A stretch of 64,000 nt of DNA from Pogonophryne albipinna (lineage: Eukaryota > Chordata > Actinopteri > Perciformes > Artedidraconidae): positions 18,951,550 through 19,015,549 of the forward strand of contig CM053243.1 in NCBI GenBank assembly GCA_028583405.1, given 5' to 3'. Each line of letters begins with the position of its first letter. The stretch's first letter is position 1. Below, one piece after another: positions 1-14,480 of this stretch. A program made the translations under genes and the position numbers. The notes under the pieces were generated by a model. The model did not search any database. It had not been told where the DNA came from and saw nothing but the letters and a program-made list of their open reading frames with translations.

Positions 1-3000
1 ATCTGCTATAATCAGATATAGTCTCTTTATCAGATTCCTAGGTTGAAATGTGGGTCTGGTTATCATGTCCTTCATACTTCTCATATAAAGCAGACACAAG
101 CAAACACACAAAGCATGCCGACATGAACCATCCTTCACGTGCAGTCTGCATGCACACGGATGCATAAACAACAAGTTGAATAGCTGAGAGAAGTGCTCAG
201 GCAGAACCAAGAAGAAATGCAGTATAGGAAAAAACTAAATGATATGATCTTTGGTTATCGGCTACTTTTAAACCCATGTGTAACTCGAGCAAACATCACA
301 ATTTCATTTTGAGAATCTTGCAATTTAAAGAGACCATTTTTTTTTTTATGTCTCAATTTTATAAAAGTAATATACAACAATTAATTATAATTTAAGAGGC
401 ATCAATCATGTGCCACTGATGGTTCACTTCATACAACAAAAAAACCTCTTAAAGTTACATCAAAGTTAAACAAATTAAAACAGGCTAGTGTTTTACCACT
501 CAAAATATGTGATGAAAACTACGTGGCTGTGCGGCAGATTCAGAGGGCCAGCAATAACAGCCTGAGGTTAAAAGAAAACCCTCTCATATTAAAACATATC
601 CTATGCCTCATCTACTAACTGCTATAACTTTCCCACAAAAAAGCCACATTTGGTGAGAGCAACAGCCTGGACAGCAGACCTGTGACTCTGGTAAGGATTC
701 AAAAGAATTGATTTGAGGATTTGTTCATGTCTCTGAGTGTAATATATAATGAATGGCATCATGCTGAGAATATGTGCAGTGTTTACGACCTCAGTACAAC
801 AAACAGATTTTCAGAACTAAGGTATACAACCCTCAAACAATATTCTTACTAAATGTTACATGCATTTTAAGGTTAACCATACTCAAGTATTATTATTTCA
901 AAGTCAATCAAAGTCATATGTTTGAGAAGAAGTTTGTTAACATTTATCTCACTCTTATAGTTTATTCTTGGGGTCACTTTTATACGTTGGAAGAATAAGG
1001 GTTAAGCTAAACTTTGGGTAAAATACCAATCAGATTATGCTTTAAAAATAAACCCTTTGCTAATTACTCCATAATAACTCTTCTTCTTTTTGCGGTTGAG
1101 TACTACAAAATGTTTAACCCTGCCTCCCACAGAAAGAAGCTGTCAAGTGTTTGGGGTTAGACAAACTGAGCCTGTGTGTCTCCCTAGTAATCTCCAGGCT
1201 GCGGAGGGCTGAGGAAGGTGGAGAGGAGCTGCCCTGCTGCAGCCTGAGGGCGCAGGGCAGATCGGGGATAGAGGTTGATAATGAGCAGAGGGATAAAGTA
1301 GAGTTATGGAGGTCTTATCACCCTGAGCCCCCGGGTCACACGGCACTGCTGGTGGTCAAAAAACCCTTAATCATTACAAAAACTCACAGCTCTTCTCAAC
1401 AAACAGGTATTAGTTGTACATGGAGAGGTGAGTCCTTAAAAGGTCATGAGCAACCATAAATGCTCTTTACGTGCATCAAACATATGAGCAGATTGATTTA
1501 ACTTGTTTTTTTGTTGTTGTATCATTTGTATTAAATATGGGATGCTAATTGGACCGTATTTTTCCTGGTGAAGCTGCAGGGAGGTTTGAGCACAGGATGG
1601 CTCAACTCCCTGTCAGCTGAGCTTTGAAAAACGGCCCCTGGGTGATATCTGTGTTGTCCAGTCAGAGTGAGCTGTGTGGGGGTCAGAGAAGGAGACAGAC
1701 ATGAGTGTGGCGTGCCGGGTTAAACAGACCTCATGCTGTGATTTGTTGGAGTGAATCAGACGGGAGTCGACCAGAATATGAATAAATCACCTCAGTGGCA
1801 CCGGTGACAAAAACCTCGATAATGCTCCTATTTAAAGTGCATCTGTGTGCCTCTAAACAGGCATGTATTTATGTGAGTTGATTCGTTGCCCTAGCATTTT
1901 TTGTTAGATTTTTATTGTAAAGATCACCTAAAGAAACATTTGTAAGACACACAGAAACAAAGACATATTCCGTTTGAAATATTAATATTTAGAAAATGTC
2001 TTTTACAACCAAAATATTATTTTATAAGAGAAAATTGCATTTAGTACTCCCACTTTAAATATATGAAGACTTAAATATTGTACTTAACAAAGTTAAACCA
2101 CATGAATACAAAAATACTACCTTGCATTGATAACCATGACTGGTTTCCAAAATTGTTGAAAGGTCACCAAACAATGTTCTACATACTAGTCTGACACTGA
2201 ATTTAGTATTTAAAATAAACTACAGAAACACTTTCCCCCTTTGAATGGATTTTAAAATGCACTTTATGTCAAACTCTGCACAAATACCTTTTTGCACAAT
2301 AAAGCTCAAACAACCCCGCAATGTAACAACAATCACACCACATTTAAGTTGAGTTGGACTTTAAGCTACACTCTTCAACAATAACATGCAGAGACAATTG
2401 GAGGAGCTTAGCAGCAAACTCGCATTGTTGCACAATACAGAGTCTAATGTGTGCAGGCACAGCGGGAATAGGAGGTCAGTGTAACCTGTAGTATCATGCA
2501 AGTTCTCAGCCAGGATGAGACAAGCCAGTATTAGCTTACCATTAATATTCTTACTCAAGGCTGACCGTAGACACAGCAGCTGATGAAAAGATTGATTGGA
2601 GGAGGTTAAAGAGTAATTTGATACTACTGAGTTTAATGTAATCATGTGTTTTTGGATTAAAACAGCATCAGCAGCAGAGTGGGTGACAAGGAACAGAACT
2701 GCTTTCGGCTAATTACTACCCCCTTGTTAGGTAACTCTATGTGAAATAAAAGAAAGAAATCTGAATGTTTTTAACAACAAACATGAAATCAGATTTTCTG
2801 GATTTGCAGCAGCTCATCTGCGTTTCCGTGGCAACCGTGGTGAAAACAGGAGCAGGCCTCCTCTTCTTCCCTCAGTCAGCATGTATCCCATTATGGTTGT
2901 ACTGTGCAGACAGAAGAGCTCTGCCTGCTCACCACAACTTTATTTATTTTACCGTCTTTCATCTGCAAACCACCAGCAATCTGCATCAGAGGGAAATCCA

Positions 3001-6000
3001 CTATGTGTATCCCATAGGTGTCATTTAGGATTGATTCCCTGGAATTAGCAGACGTCAAAGTGGAACCATGTGTGTGTCTGTTTGTCTGTCTGTCCTTACT
3101 AACACCTGTGATAAGGCTTTTTGGACACGGCGAAATGGCATATCACTGCGTTTAATTATCTAAACATTAATTAGGTCGTCCGAGGATCACTGACCACTGA
3201 AAGTTCACTATCTTTCACAATCTTTTTCATATTAAGAGCAGCCAAATCTGAGATACATTAAATGCTTCAGAAGCTCATGTATTAACACCAGATTATCTAT
3301 TTTCCCCCTAAAGCTGAAACACTCTTAAATGAAGCTTATCCACCTAAGAGACATAACATTTAAAAATACTGCTGCACTGCCTTTACTTTAATTTCCATCT
3401 CTGTGGCACATGCCATATAAGACAGAAGTGAAACACACTGGCTCGGCTATTTTCTTTCTTTTTTAAAGTATGCTTGAGCTTTCTGGTTCACAAGATAAAC
3501 CATAGTGAATCTGCAGAAATCCCATAGGTCAAACATCATAAATTAGATAAGGGGTCATTATTGGGTATCAACTTGAGTAGTGGTGGCTTCTTATTCAGAT
3601 ATGTATACAGAATGAACAGTGATCCATAACCCTTCGGTTGTTGAAGAAAACGTATGACACTGGAGTAAACAACGAGACCACCAACAGCTTCAATACTGCC
3701 AAACGTATCGTAGCTGTGTTTATCATACGAGTCTCACACCGCCACAGAAATACAGGCATACATCACAAGGTCTTTAAGTGGTTCTTGACTTGAATTTGGC
3801 AAAGAGCGAAAGTTTCAGGGTAAATTTAAGTGGCTTCACACAAATTGACATGCAGATTGGTAAACATATTTGTGATACAGTGATTCGCCAGTGCCATTTT
3901 AGTGCATAGTTTAAAGCTGCTTGTTCAGAATCATCTTCATTTCAACGTAGACTTTATTCAAAGCAAGACATGTTAACATAATACAATTTAAAATCAGTAT
4001 CCTGTGATTTACAACATTGCGCGTGTGTGGAAAAACATAGCAAGTATACAGTAAAGCTGTTTATCCTGATCAAATGAAAACCAGATCAAATATTAACCCC
4101 CATCAATTTCAACCTGAATTTTTATTACCGTGATGAAAATATAAAACAAATACAGATTCAAGATATTATGTCCAAAACACTAAAGCACTGTGTTGACACA
4201 AAAATAATGTAATATACATTATAAATAAATAAAAATCGTATGAATGCACATTTGACAAGTTACAAGGATCATGTGTGACAGTATTGGGCAATATGGGTTT
4301 CCTTATTGCACAGAAAAAACTTCATAATCACATCATCCTAACTTATTCAATTCAAATGTACATTCTCTCAACATCTTCAGTTACATATAAATATTTGCAT
4401 GGGATATGAAAATCTGTACACTTTGCACAAATGTCTCCCCAGGTGAATTTATGCTTTCATTTGCTATGTGCAGTCTTTCAAGCAATTCCTCCTTAAGTTG
4501 TGTGTAAGAGTGAGTGAGACAGAGCTGACTGACCCAACATGAAACATCTGCCACCTGATTGATTTGTGAATCAAACTGCCCATAGCAACAGCTCGAGCCC
4601 AGGCTTTTAAAAGAGCAATTTCACCCTAATACATGGCCCATTACCAAATGGCCATTCATCACATTAACCCTGCCTCTAGAGAGCTGCCAGTGTCTCCGTC
4701 AGTGCCACAGTGCTCTCTGTCTCCAGTCAGGACACACTCAGCAGCATGTCCACTTTGCCATGACTGTGTTTACCTCAGGAATACACAAACGCAGCCTGCA
4801 GCGGGCTCTATTAACGAAGCGAGAAGAACCTCTGCTGATACACAATACAGACTGATTGACCCCCTTATGGCATACATGGACGTACTGTACTGTAGGTACC
4901 TTATTTGACATTTTGCAGGTGTCACAGTAATAAAAACAGTATATAATGTAAGATTCTCACACTGCACATGCAGTCTATGCAGCATTGTCTCTTCACTGAC
5001 CTTAAATAACCATGTTTCTGGTGCAGATAACAATACTGAAGTCTGGTACAATATTTTTCCAGGGAGGAAACAAATGCAACAATCAGCACACTTGCATAAA
5101 ACACGGAAAAACTATATATATGTTTTTTTTGTATTCACAAAAATAAACACTTTTGCCAAACCTTTAATTAGCATGAAGCAGTGTGCTTTAGCTGAAATTA
5201 AGGAGCTCTGGGCCTAGCTGTGGTGGAGTCTGATTACTTAATAATATGGTGATAAACACAACTATCAATCAAAGCCTCTGACAGGACTTACAATTCACAA
5301 GAGATGAGCCAAAATAAAAGCTGCTGAGTCTCTCATTGTGGCGGTGCGTATGGGGGAGTGTAACAGGATATGCGCTACAGTCTGCAATGAAGTTACTTGC
5401 ACCAATGTGATGATATAAAGAAATAAAGTGTGACTTTTCAGAGCCCAACTGCAGTAATCTAGCTGTCTCTTCAAAACAACAGTTATGCAATCTAAGGTGT
5501 AAAGTCGCTCAGTGCGGAAGACAACAATGACAATACGTATAAAATACTGGTGGTAGCTAGAGTACACACTCCTTACATTTCAAAGCATACAGCAGTACGT
5601 GGCCAGTGTGTCACTGATTCATGTATCATAAACACATTTTATAATACCATGCTAACATTCTCATTATAATATTCTATTTTTGAGTCCATAAAGTGGACAG
5701 TAATTTGTTATACAATATAAACTGATGCACAGGCTTTTGGATGATGTTCAAAATAAAGATACTAAATGTGTGATCTTGTTCTGAACCTACATTTTCTGTT
5801 TTATTATATTTTAAACATTTACAAAGTAATTTTTATTTTAGGATTTTCAAAAAATGTAATGCATTTATGCAAGTATATTATTACATTTTAAAGCAACATA
5901 TTTCCCTGAAATGATTAGGCGTGACTATTGCTAGCTTACTTTAATATAATAAACATTTTATTTAATCCAAGTTAGAATAAGTATTTGGTGTAACCTTGTA

Positions 6001-7706
6001 TATATACCTGGGACAAACAAATAGTATTTAAGTATCAATTAAGATAATAAGTGCTGCATAATAATTTCTTAGAAAGGTAATTAGTAAGGGCCATTACATC
6101 TTTGAACACTTTTTTTTATCAATTTATTTTGTTATTGTTTGCAGGAAATCATAGTTATTTGAAATGTGGCAGGCATAGTCATTGAAATAATGTCATAAAA
6201 TAAACATCTATACATTAATTGTTATATTAATATAGTATATCAATAATAATAAAACAAACATTTGAATAAGTTCATATTGTTGCTGTTGGTTTAAAACGTG
6301 TAATCAGTTGGTATGAAATTAAATTGAGCAATTACTCAGATTTCTTTGTTGCTGAGAAGGTTTCTGTGAAAATGACAAAATACATTACAAAGGGAAATTA
6401 ATCGTCATCACGCTGAAATTAGTTTTTGTGTTGAGATGCATGTTTTCATTCAAATCCACACAGTGATCTGTGTTTCACCTGCCTTGATTAGAAAGCAACT
6501 GGATGTGATCAACAGAGTGTATCTAATCTAATCTTAAACATTTAAAGTTACCTTTCCTAGACTACAGAACACTTCTCTGCTAATACTGCTGTTTTCTGTT
6601 GGTCTTAAGTCTTCGCAGCAGAGATGACATGAAATAAATGTTGGCTGGAGGTAAATCACTGCAGCGCTGGGGGACTGCAGCCATTCTCTCTCACCTCGCC
6701 ACTTTTAGCAGACCGTGGCTGATTTCCTTCCTTGCGTGACTCCGGAGTGTAAACACACAGCCAGAGTGACTCATCACTATTTCTCACTTCCATGGTCTGA
6801 TATAAACACACGAAGGGGTCAGGTGTCATTTTGGGGTGGTGAGTGGGTGGGGAGGCCAGTATGTCTCCCCATAAGACATCTTCCATTCTCCCAAGAATTC
6901 ACTGCTTCCTGTGGCCAAAGCCGCACGCCTGCCCACTCCAGACTGGGGGAAGGAGAAAGAGAAACACAGTTAGAAATAGGCAGGGAGAAGGACAGACAAT
7001 TTGGGTGATAGATTACCTTCTCTGCCACGCTGCTCTCCAGCAAAATGGAAAGAATGCAGTCGTGATGAGCCTGTGTCTGTTTTAACCCAGACACGACAAG
7101 AAAAATAGTGATGGAGGGGATACAATTGGGTTTAATTGCAACTGTGGCATAAATGAACTTCATTCTGTTTCTTTTAGTGGCAAATTGATTGATATGTCAT
7201 AAAACCTTGTTTACATGTGGCTGCCAACTTGTTTTCATGGACTGATTGGCACTTTGTTCAAATGGGATGTCTAGGAACGTCCTGATCAACACGTTGCCCT
7301 CTTGAGCCCTGTGTTATGGCGGGGTAGTCGGGGTGGGAGGGAGGAATCGCCCCTTCCTTTAAGGCCCCAAATCTGAAGAAGGTCCAAATACAGTCCAACA
7401 TCAATCACCTTGCACTCCACAGCTTTCACACTACCATTGTTATAGAGCAGACCAACGGAAAGAGGCCGTTAGCAGGTGGAAATAAAAAGCCCTTCGACAA
7501 CTATGGGGTAAAATTCCTCCCAAGATCGTCACAACATTTATACAAGCCATAGAGAGCAACGTCGGGCCGCCAGCAGTCTGGACACACACATTTCTAGTCA
7601 GCAACATTCTCAAATGCACTGATATGCAGCCACAGACAGCAAAAACCAGAGGTAAAGACAGTCTGGAATATTAAATCTGCATCCACACATGAGGCAGCCA
7701 TGGCAA
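1..7706. other. Non-coding DNA, distal upstream domain of foxf1
   Basis: No convincing coding exon was found on either strand. The short open frames present (all near 100 codons or fewer) have no recognisable domain, no flanking splice structure and low-complexity composition. The base composition is AT-rich with scattered GC-richer islands, for example around 1140-1350, 6650-7000 and 7280-7560. Its place beside a developmental transcription factor makes a regulatory domain plausible, but nothing here proves it. Confidence 0.5.
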
Positions 7707-7918
7707 TATGTATTTTTATTTATTTTTTAGCCTTTATTTATACAGGTGTAAAATCTCATTGAGATACAAGGTCTCATTTTCAAGAGAGACCTGTTCAGTG
7801 GTAACACTACCACACAAAGTTACAGACAGACAGGACACTAAACACAGAGGCAACACTACAATTGTATGCAGGAAAAAGGTGGAGGAAAACAAATACACAC
7901 TCACCAGCTGCTACATTT
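7707..7918 (-). repeat. LINE 3'-tail-like dispersed repeat
   Basis: The block opens with an A/T-rich stretch followed by the motif agcctttatttatacaggtg. It is nearly identical for about 135 bases to the block at 34785-34918, and related at its start to 32105-32200, where a LINE reading frame lies directly adjacent. Read on the minus strand it ends in a TAAATA-rich tail, as expected for a LINE 3' UTR. The shared part ends at about 7848 and the outer boundary at about 7918 is uncertain. Confidence 0.6.
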
Positions 7919-8972
7919 AATACATGATGTTTGCTCCATTGCTCTGCTGAAATGTGATATTACATTAAACTTCAACATCATACAGACAAATGTGAATGAA
8001 TATGAATAGAGCAGAATATGTGTTCTAATCAGATACAAACCGCATGTTAAATTTTTCAGTATAATATTCCAAACAGCCTTTCCTCTCAGATCGACACACA
8101 CAGACTCAGGTTAAGATTTTCAGGTGATTATTGTCTGAACAGTGCAAAGGGAAAATCCAGGTGGCCGGAGCATCATGAGGTAGTCAATCAAAAAATAAGC
8201 ACATAAAACAGGAAGGTGGGATATTGTTGTCATTCAGATATTCAATGAGGGTTTACCTCATAAACGTTGTTATTGGTTTTAAATCATAGGTGTGCTGTGC
8301 AGGATACTTGATTGATGATGCACAAGGGTTATGTTGACCTCAATTCTGCAGATACGCTAAAGTGAAAGGCCCATGCAAATTGTCTGAGAGACCTAAATAC
8401 TTTCTTTATATGCCACTACTTTAGACCAACTTTATTTTCACCATGGCTTGCCCTAATTATATACACAACCACTGGTATTCAATTCCAATTCAAATCAAAA
8501 CATGCAATATGATCCAAAATAACAAGGACTTGTATTTTCCAGCAGTAAAAATCACCTGTTGTATTTCCTTTCTTTTCACCCAGATCATTAACTGTTGTAT
8601 ATAATTGATTGAGACTTAAAGTCTGCACTTGTTTCAAAGGAGGGGTTTATAATCAGGTCTTTTGTTTCTTATTCGGGCACATAAAACACCAACTTTGTTT
8701 TGTCTATTTTGTGAGCAGCTAAGCTTAAAGATATACAAATGTGCAGAGCATAAATGCAGATAATTAACAAAAGGAAATTAGACAGCATGCCAAACTACTT
8801 CAGGAATAAATACATATTGTGAGAGAAATAACAGAATCAGACAGCAGCTTTGCACTAAACCCCTAATTTTGACTTCCCCCATGTTTTTCAACCTTTGACA
8901 GTTTACATTATAACAGCTAGTCTTTGCGCCTCTCTTGTCTTCCTTACAGCCTATCCCTGGCAATGCCCACAG

Positions 8973-9027
8973 CTCCTCTCCTCTCCTCTCCTCTCCTCTC
9001 CTCTCCTCTCCTCTCCTCTCCTCTCCT
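8973..9027. repeat. (CTCTC)n pentanucleotide microsatellite
   Basis: About eleven near-perfect copies of a CTCTC/TCCTC unit are visible, with no coding potential. Confidence 0.9.
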
Positions 9028-12000
9028 CCTCTGGGATCATAGGATAAAACCTGGCAGGATCATTGTCACATGATGCCCATGCGTGTGATGCTTCACTGGG
9101 ACCCCCCTTCACTCAGGAAATGCTCGCAGCCTTTTTCCCACCCTAGTGTTCCACTGTGGAGAGCCGGGCATTACGACCGAATCCAGTTACCATCCCAAAG
9201 CATTCCTGACTGATTCCAACCACTGCCTGCCTATGGGTTCCCACAGACAGTGAGGATGTGCCCTCATTTCCAACCCGCTGGATCACTGGGTATCAAGTTG
9301 TGAACTACCAGAGCTGTTTATGGCAGAACAGAGGAGTTTGAGCTCCACAATAGGCAATTACCAAGCCCCCTCAGCCCACTCCCCTTCTGTCAATTTGCGG
9401 TTTGTCTGTAGGTGGGTTCGGTTGTGTACAGATTAAAAATAGCCAAGCCATTCCAGACAAGAACTACGAGGGACATGGAATACACATTGCACAAATGATA
9501 TCTCCCATTGTGGTGTGCTGTTTGGGAATTCTTAATTGCTTTTTCCGAAGCAGCTTTGCCACAGGAAAATCCCCCTTCAGAGTAAAGAAAAAAAGAATGA
9601 GTGGGCTGTGCGTAAACACCATAGATATTATGTAAACGCGCATGTAAACACGTACGTATAAACCCATGTCGCCCCATGTGCACCCATCAAACTGCCATCA
9701 GGGCTGTATCAAAGGAGCTGACCTGCAGCAGAGCCAGTTGTGGCCTGCGTCTGCCCCCCCTCTCTCTCTGTGTTCTCCACTGTGGTTTCTGCTTCAGCTC
9801 TTATTATTGATGTCTCTCCCTGCATCAGACAGACCCTGTTGGAGCGGGGAGGTGTGCAGGGCTGCAGGGGGGGTGCCAACAGGCACCCACTCACTGTGGG
9901 ACTGAATCTGCAGAGACGCAACAGTAGAGCAGAGATCAGCGGTCAAATAAGCGCCGAATAGCAAATGGAACAATACTATTTTTTTCATACTAATTATCAG
10001 TTCAACTATAAACTAAAGGTGATCATACGAGCAGGGAATACTGGCTTCATTTTAACATACATCAAACATATATTAAATTATAAAGTTTATAATATTTTAA
10101 ATCTGCATTCAATATTTTTGAACCAGATTAATGTGATTTATATTTTCTTACAGAATTGTGAAAGAAACTGCCTTGGAGAACTAAGAAATATTAAAAAGTA
10201 ATCCCTTCAAAAATCTATAATGCAATATTCAGCAATGGAAAAGCACCCAAGTTTAAATTCTCAATAATACATTAATTTTGAATAAACTTTTGCTTTCAAA
10301 TTAAAACATGAATTATCTACCTTTCATTCATTATTCACAAAAACTGTAGAAACTAAGACAGAGATAAACATTTAAGGGATTCAATATTTGGTCAAAGCTT
10401 TTTGTTTTTAATTGTTTTCATCATGTCCCTGGCAGAGTTTAATTTGTTGTAAGTATTTTAAATATCTTAGAATGTTGCCAATAATCCAAAATCTGGATTA
10501 CATTGTAAAATGTGTTTAAATAAAATCAGGAATAATGGTAATTAAATTCTCCTCTATTTTATAATGTAGGTGTATAAATTGAGGAAGAACAGAAACTGTT
10601 TTTCCTCATGCTTTAACCTTGAAAACTAACCTCAAAATAAATGAAATAATGTTCTTATTTTGTTGTTTTCACTTTTTTTCTTTACACTTTGTGTGTTTTG
10701 TCCTGTTTCACATAACAAACTACAAACCGGTATTAAAAATTATGAAACATTGTTCCTTCCAGTGCTAACGACATTTGGACGTTTAGAAATGTGTAAAACC
10801 TCTGGACCAGCCAAATCCTCATGGCTGTCCTTTGTGTCAAGTTATGTGCTGCTGCCTATGATCAGAAAATATATATATTATTTTTATCTTAAAGAAACTT
10901 TTTATTTTAACATACAGCTGTCAGAAAACAGGACTTCATCTTCTTTGGGGCAAAGGACAAACTAATGACTGCCTACTGAAATAATAAAATGCCATCTTTA
11001 TGATGTGAGTGGACTATCTTTAATTTGCCAATATAGCTCTCCAGGGACTGTTGCAGGAAGGCTATGTGAAGTTTTACTGAGGAGGCAGAGGTTCTCACAA
11101 TAATATTTCTACAAACGACTCATGCGTTTCGGGATAATGAGCTCTAGCATAAACTGCTGCAAACAAATCTTTGTGTCGAAAACTCCATGATCAACAAATG
11201 TTATGGCCTCAAACTTGCAGCATATTCACATTTCATTATTTCTGTCGTGCAGAACCTAATGAGGTTTTAAATTCGATTAAATTACGATTTTAACCTGGAC
11301 TTTAAACCTACAAATTAATCAAATCTCTATTATGTAAGTTTCAATGTGCAAAAAAGTTACTTAAGGGTCTGCGATATCCCAGACATCATCGACTACTCTA
11401 AATTATCAGTTATAGCTTTGTGTGCAATTTATAGTTGTTGCTGCAGGTGTGCATCGGAGACAGGTGGGCGTGTGTCATACCAACAAATGACAAAAAACTG
11501 GAACTTTGGGCAACTATTTAGTTATTACCACATTCACATACAGATACAAAATATATGTAATGCAAACAGTTATTATTAGCCATTTAACACTAAAGTTATA
11601 TGTTGTAAAAAAAGAAAAATTATAATAATCATTAATATGGCAAGTTTGTATCGACAACTTATAGAGTCCGTTGTTAAACCAAGTTTTAAGGGAAAATTAC
11701 TAAAAGGTGATTTACCTCTCCTTGAATCACGAGTGGAACGTTTTTTAAACACATTACATGTGACAAAAGATTATTGAGGTAAGCGTAATGTATCTCACAT
11801 CAGATTATTAAACACCTTACAATTTCCATCAGACTGCAACACCTGCAACACGACGCACGGGTTGAAATAATTATATATTTTTCGTTCATGCTTATCGTAA
11901 CTGTCATGCTTAAGGACACTTCAGCAGGGCCGATGTTTGAACTATTATTTTGAGTTATAGGCTACCATTGGCATCTCTATGAAATGTTGTGTAAGAGAAA

Positions 12001-14289
12001 CATGTATTTAGTCATCCTTTTAAGGATGCTGTGGCAAGGCACTACTTTTTATGCGCGCCATCACACACAGCATGGCACGGAAGAGATATCTCGCCAAGAG
12101 AATTAAAAAGTAATCGAGCGCACTTCTGCTGCAGCTGATTACCGGAGAGGGAGGTGCCCATCAAATACACTTCACATCCATGCAGAGACCCAATGCGCGC
12201 AATCAGCGGTCTGCAAGCAATCCCGTCCTTTCTCGTTCACATAAACACCACTTAAACGAAAATATACACGGCCACCTACAGCGCAAGGAAAGTGATGAGG
12301 GGGTACCCACCTCGACATTACACTGTTTTCAATTAAAACGACAATGCTGAGTGAACTGCAGGCGACACTGCAGAGACAAAAAGCAAGTAAAGCAATTAGG
12401 ATACATCTTTGAATTATTTGTTGGACTTGAAAATATAGGACACATTCAAAAGGAGGATTACATTCACTTAAAATCTGCAATTAAAGTAATTGATCAATCA
12501 TGTAGTGATAGTATTCGCAAATAATACATAACAAAATGGAAAAATATAAAATGTGTTTATTTGACAGTTCAATATAAAGAAATGTTAAATAAATCTATTT
12601 AAAGAAAATGCACACCTTAAAATGTTGAGTATTTCTGCGCAACAGCTTCCCATATATGCATAACAGTACCATTGTTTATATGCTTGTTCTTTACATTTGA
12701 CTAATTTTGCATGATAAAATAGATTAAATTAAATCTGAGAAATCATATTTTATTATTAAAAAATCAATTGGATATAAACCATTCAGGCTCTGGGACTAAT
12801 ATATAGACCAATTGGTCATTTGTAAAATCCACTAATGAATTTCAACTTTAAACTTTGATATAGTATTTTAGATGTATGCATTCAATTGTTTTTTACTTAA
12901 CATGTATACAAATATATGAATACTTGTTTTTCTCAAAATTATCAATTCAACAGTTTTGACACCTCACATCAATTGCATGCAATAAAAAGTAGTGAAACAA
13001 ATAATTAAGGGAGTTCATTTACGTTTACCGATGTGAAGCTGTTAGGTAATGCTTTAAAACCTTATTCAAGTTCAAGTCGGATGAGTGCACAGTTGATCGA
13101 TCACTTTGTCGCACTGCCCTCCAAACAAAGTCCCTGCGGCCTCTCGGTGACCCGGCCGCCCTCAGAGGAGAGAGTTATCCCTCAAATATGATCGTTTTTG
13201 AAGAAAATGGCATCTTCAAGTTTGATAGATAAAATTCTCCAGGTCATTTGGTATCGGACCTTATCCAACCAACAGTTCAATTTGCTTTACGGTTAAATCG
13301 AATTGCAGTGCTGACCACGGCGGGTGATGTATAATCCGCTTGAGTTATTTGCCTAATTGGTATAAATGAGGAATATTTTTAAGTTAACTTTGTCGTGACT
13401 TGTTCAAATGATGTAGCACAGTGAAGCCTTATCATTTCTGAGAGAACAAGGAATGCAATATCAAGATTTTGATATGAGGATGGAAACAAATCCTCAGAAA
13501 CGTTTAAGGTAAAACTAAACGTAATTTAAATATTAAACTGTTTCTGCAGACAATACAATACAATATGTTTAGGTTCAACAATAAAAAAACACAATTTATA
13601 TATAATAGCTTCTGATATGTCACAAGAGTTAATGGATGGGAGAATACAAGCAATAAGAAACCATTCATTCATTTGAACATTTTTGAAGAACTTTGCAATA
13701 ACTTGATTTTGAGGGGTCCAAGCTTGGTTTTTGAGCACTACATAACGGTAAGACAGTCCGGAAAGCCTGTCAGGACCGTGCACTCTGCGGTGTACCTCCA
13801 CCTAAGTGGCCGAGCATTCCTGAGGATGCAGCGCTGTCAAATATTTCATGATGGGACGTCATGGAAAAGTGCATGACTTTGTCTGAGATGGAGCAACAGG
13901 GATGCTCTGACCTCGGGGCTAAAGCCTCAGTAATGACGAGCATAATATTCCACCGACCCTGTTACAGCAACTTGTGAAATATCTTAATTTGTAAGAAAAT
14001 CATTCAATTCTGATATGCAATATAAATACAACAGTGCATTAGTTATGGTGTTTCAGGTTGATTTTTAAAAATGATTCTATAATTTCACTTTGATCGTGTC
14101 TTAGATTATTTAAAATATATATATTTTATTTTTGTTGGCCAGAGGAAAATGCAGCTGGGGTGTAGTAAATTACAATCCAACACTGATAGTTTGCGTAAGG
14201 ACAGACACAGGCGTTGGATGATTATGAGAAGTACAAAAAAAATAGGCCAACGTAGACTACAACAAAGAAAGAATAACATGACATGGGGC
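9028..14289. other. Non-coding DNA upstream of foxf1
   Basis: No gene was recognised. Most of it is strongly AT-rich. GC-richer, non-repetitive islands stand out at roughly 9060-9330, 9660-9960, 12040-12330 and 13080-13340. These look unlike neutral AT-rich background and could be conserved non-coding elements, but no comparison could be run. A divergent long non-coding RNA (FENDRR) lies on this side of FOXF1 in mammals; its presence cannot be judged from sequence alone. Confidence 0.4.
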
Positions 14290-14480
14290 GAATGAGCGTG
14301 TGAGGGGAAAAGGGCCCTAATGGAATGAAGTCATCAGCGGTAATTAAATGCAGTGGGCAGAGAGAGGACGGGAGCGCGCCTGCCCCTGGTGCGCGCTGGG
14401 TGGTCTTTTACCCTGATAAATGTGTGGCCCTCACTCCAGGCGAGTGGCCGTACAGGCACCGGTTAAAACAATACTTACAT
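14290..14480. promoter_or_regulatory. Candidate foxf1 regulatory element with perfect Gli site
   Basis: A GC-rich block interrupts AT-rich flanks about 2.1 kb upstream of the foxf1 start codon. It contains TGGGTGGTC at 14397-14405, an exact match to the Gli consensus (complement GACCACCCA). Within 100 bases there is also a homeodomain-type TAATTA, a TEAD-like GGAATG and a forkhead/GATA-like TGATAAATG. FOXF1 is an established Hedgehog/Gli target in gut and lung mesenchyme. Function here is inferred from motif and position only. Confidence 0.45.

Noticed and set aside
1143..1459. Overlapping open frames of 67 and 102 codons on both strands in a GC-rich patch
   Set aside because: There is no family resemblance, splice structure or Kozak support; more likely non-coding.
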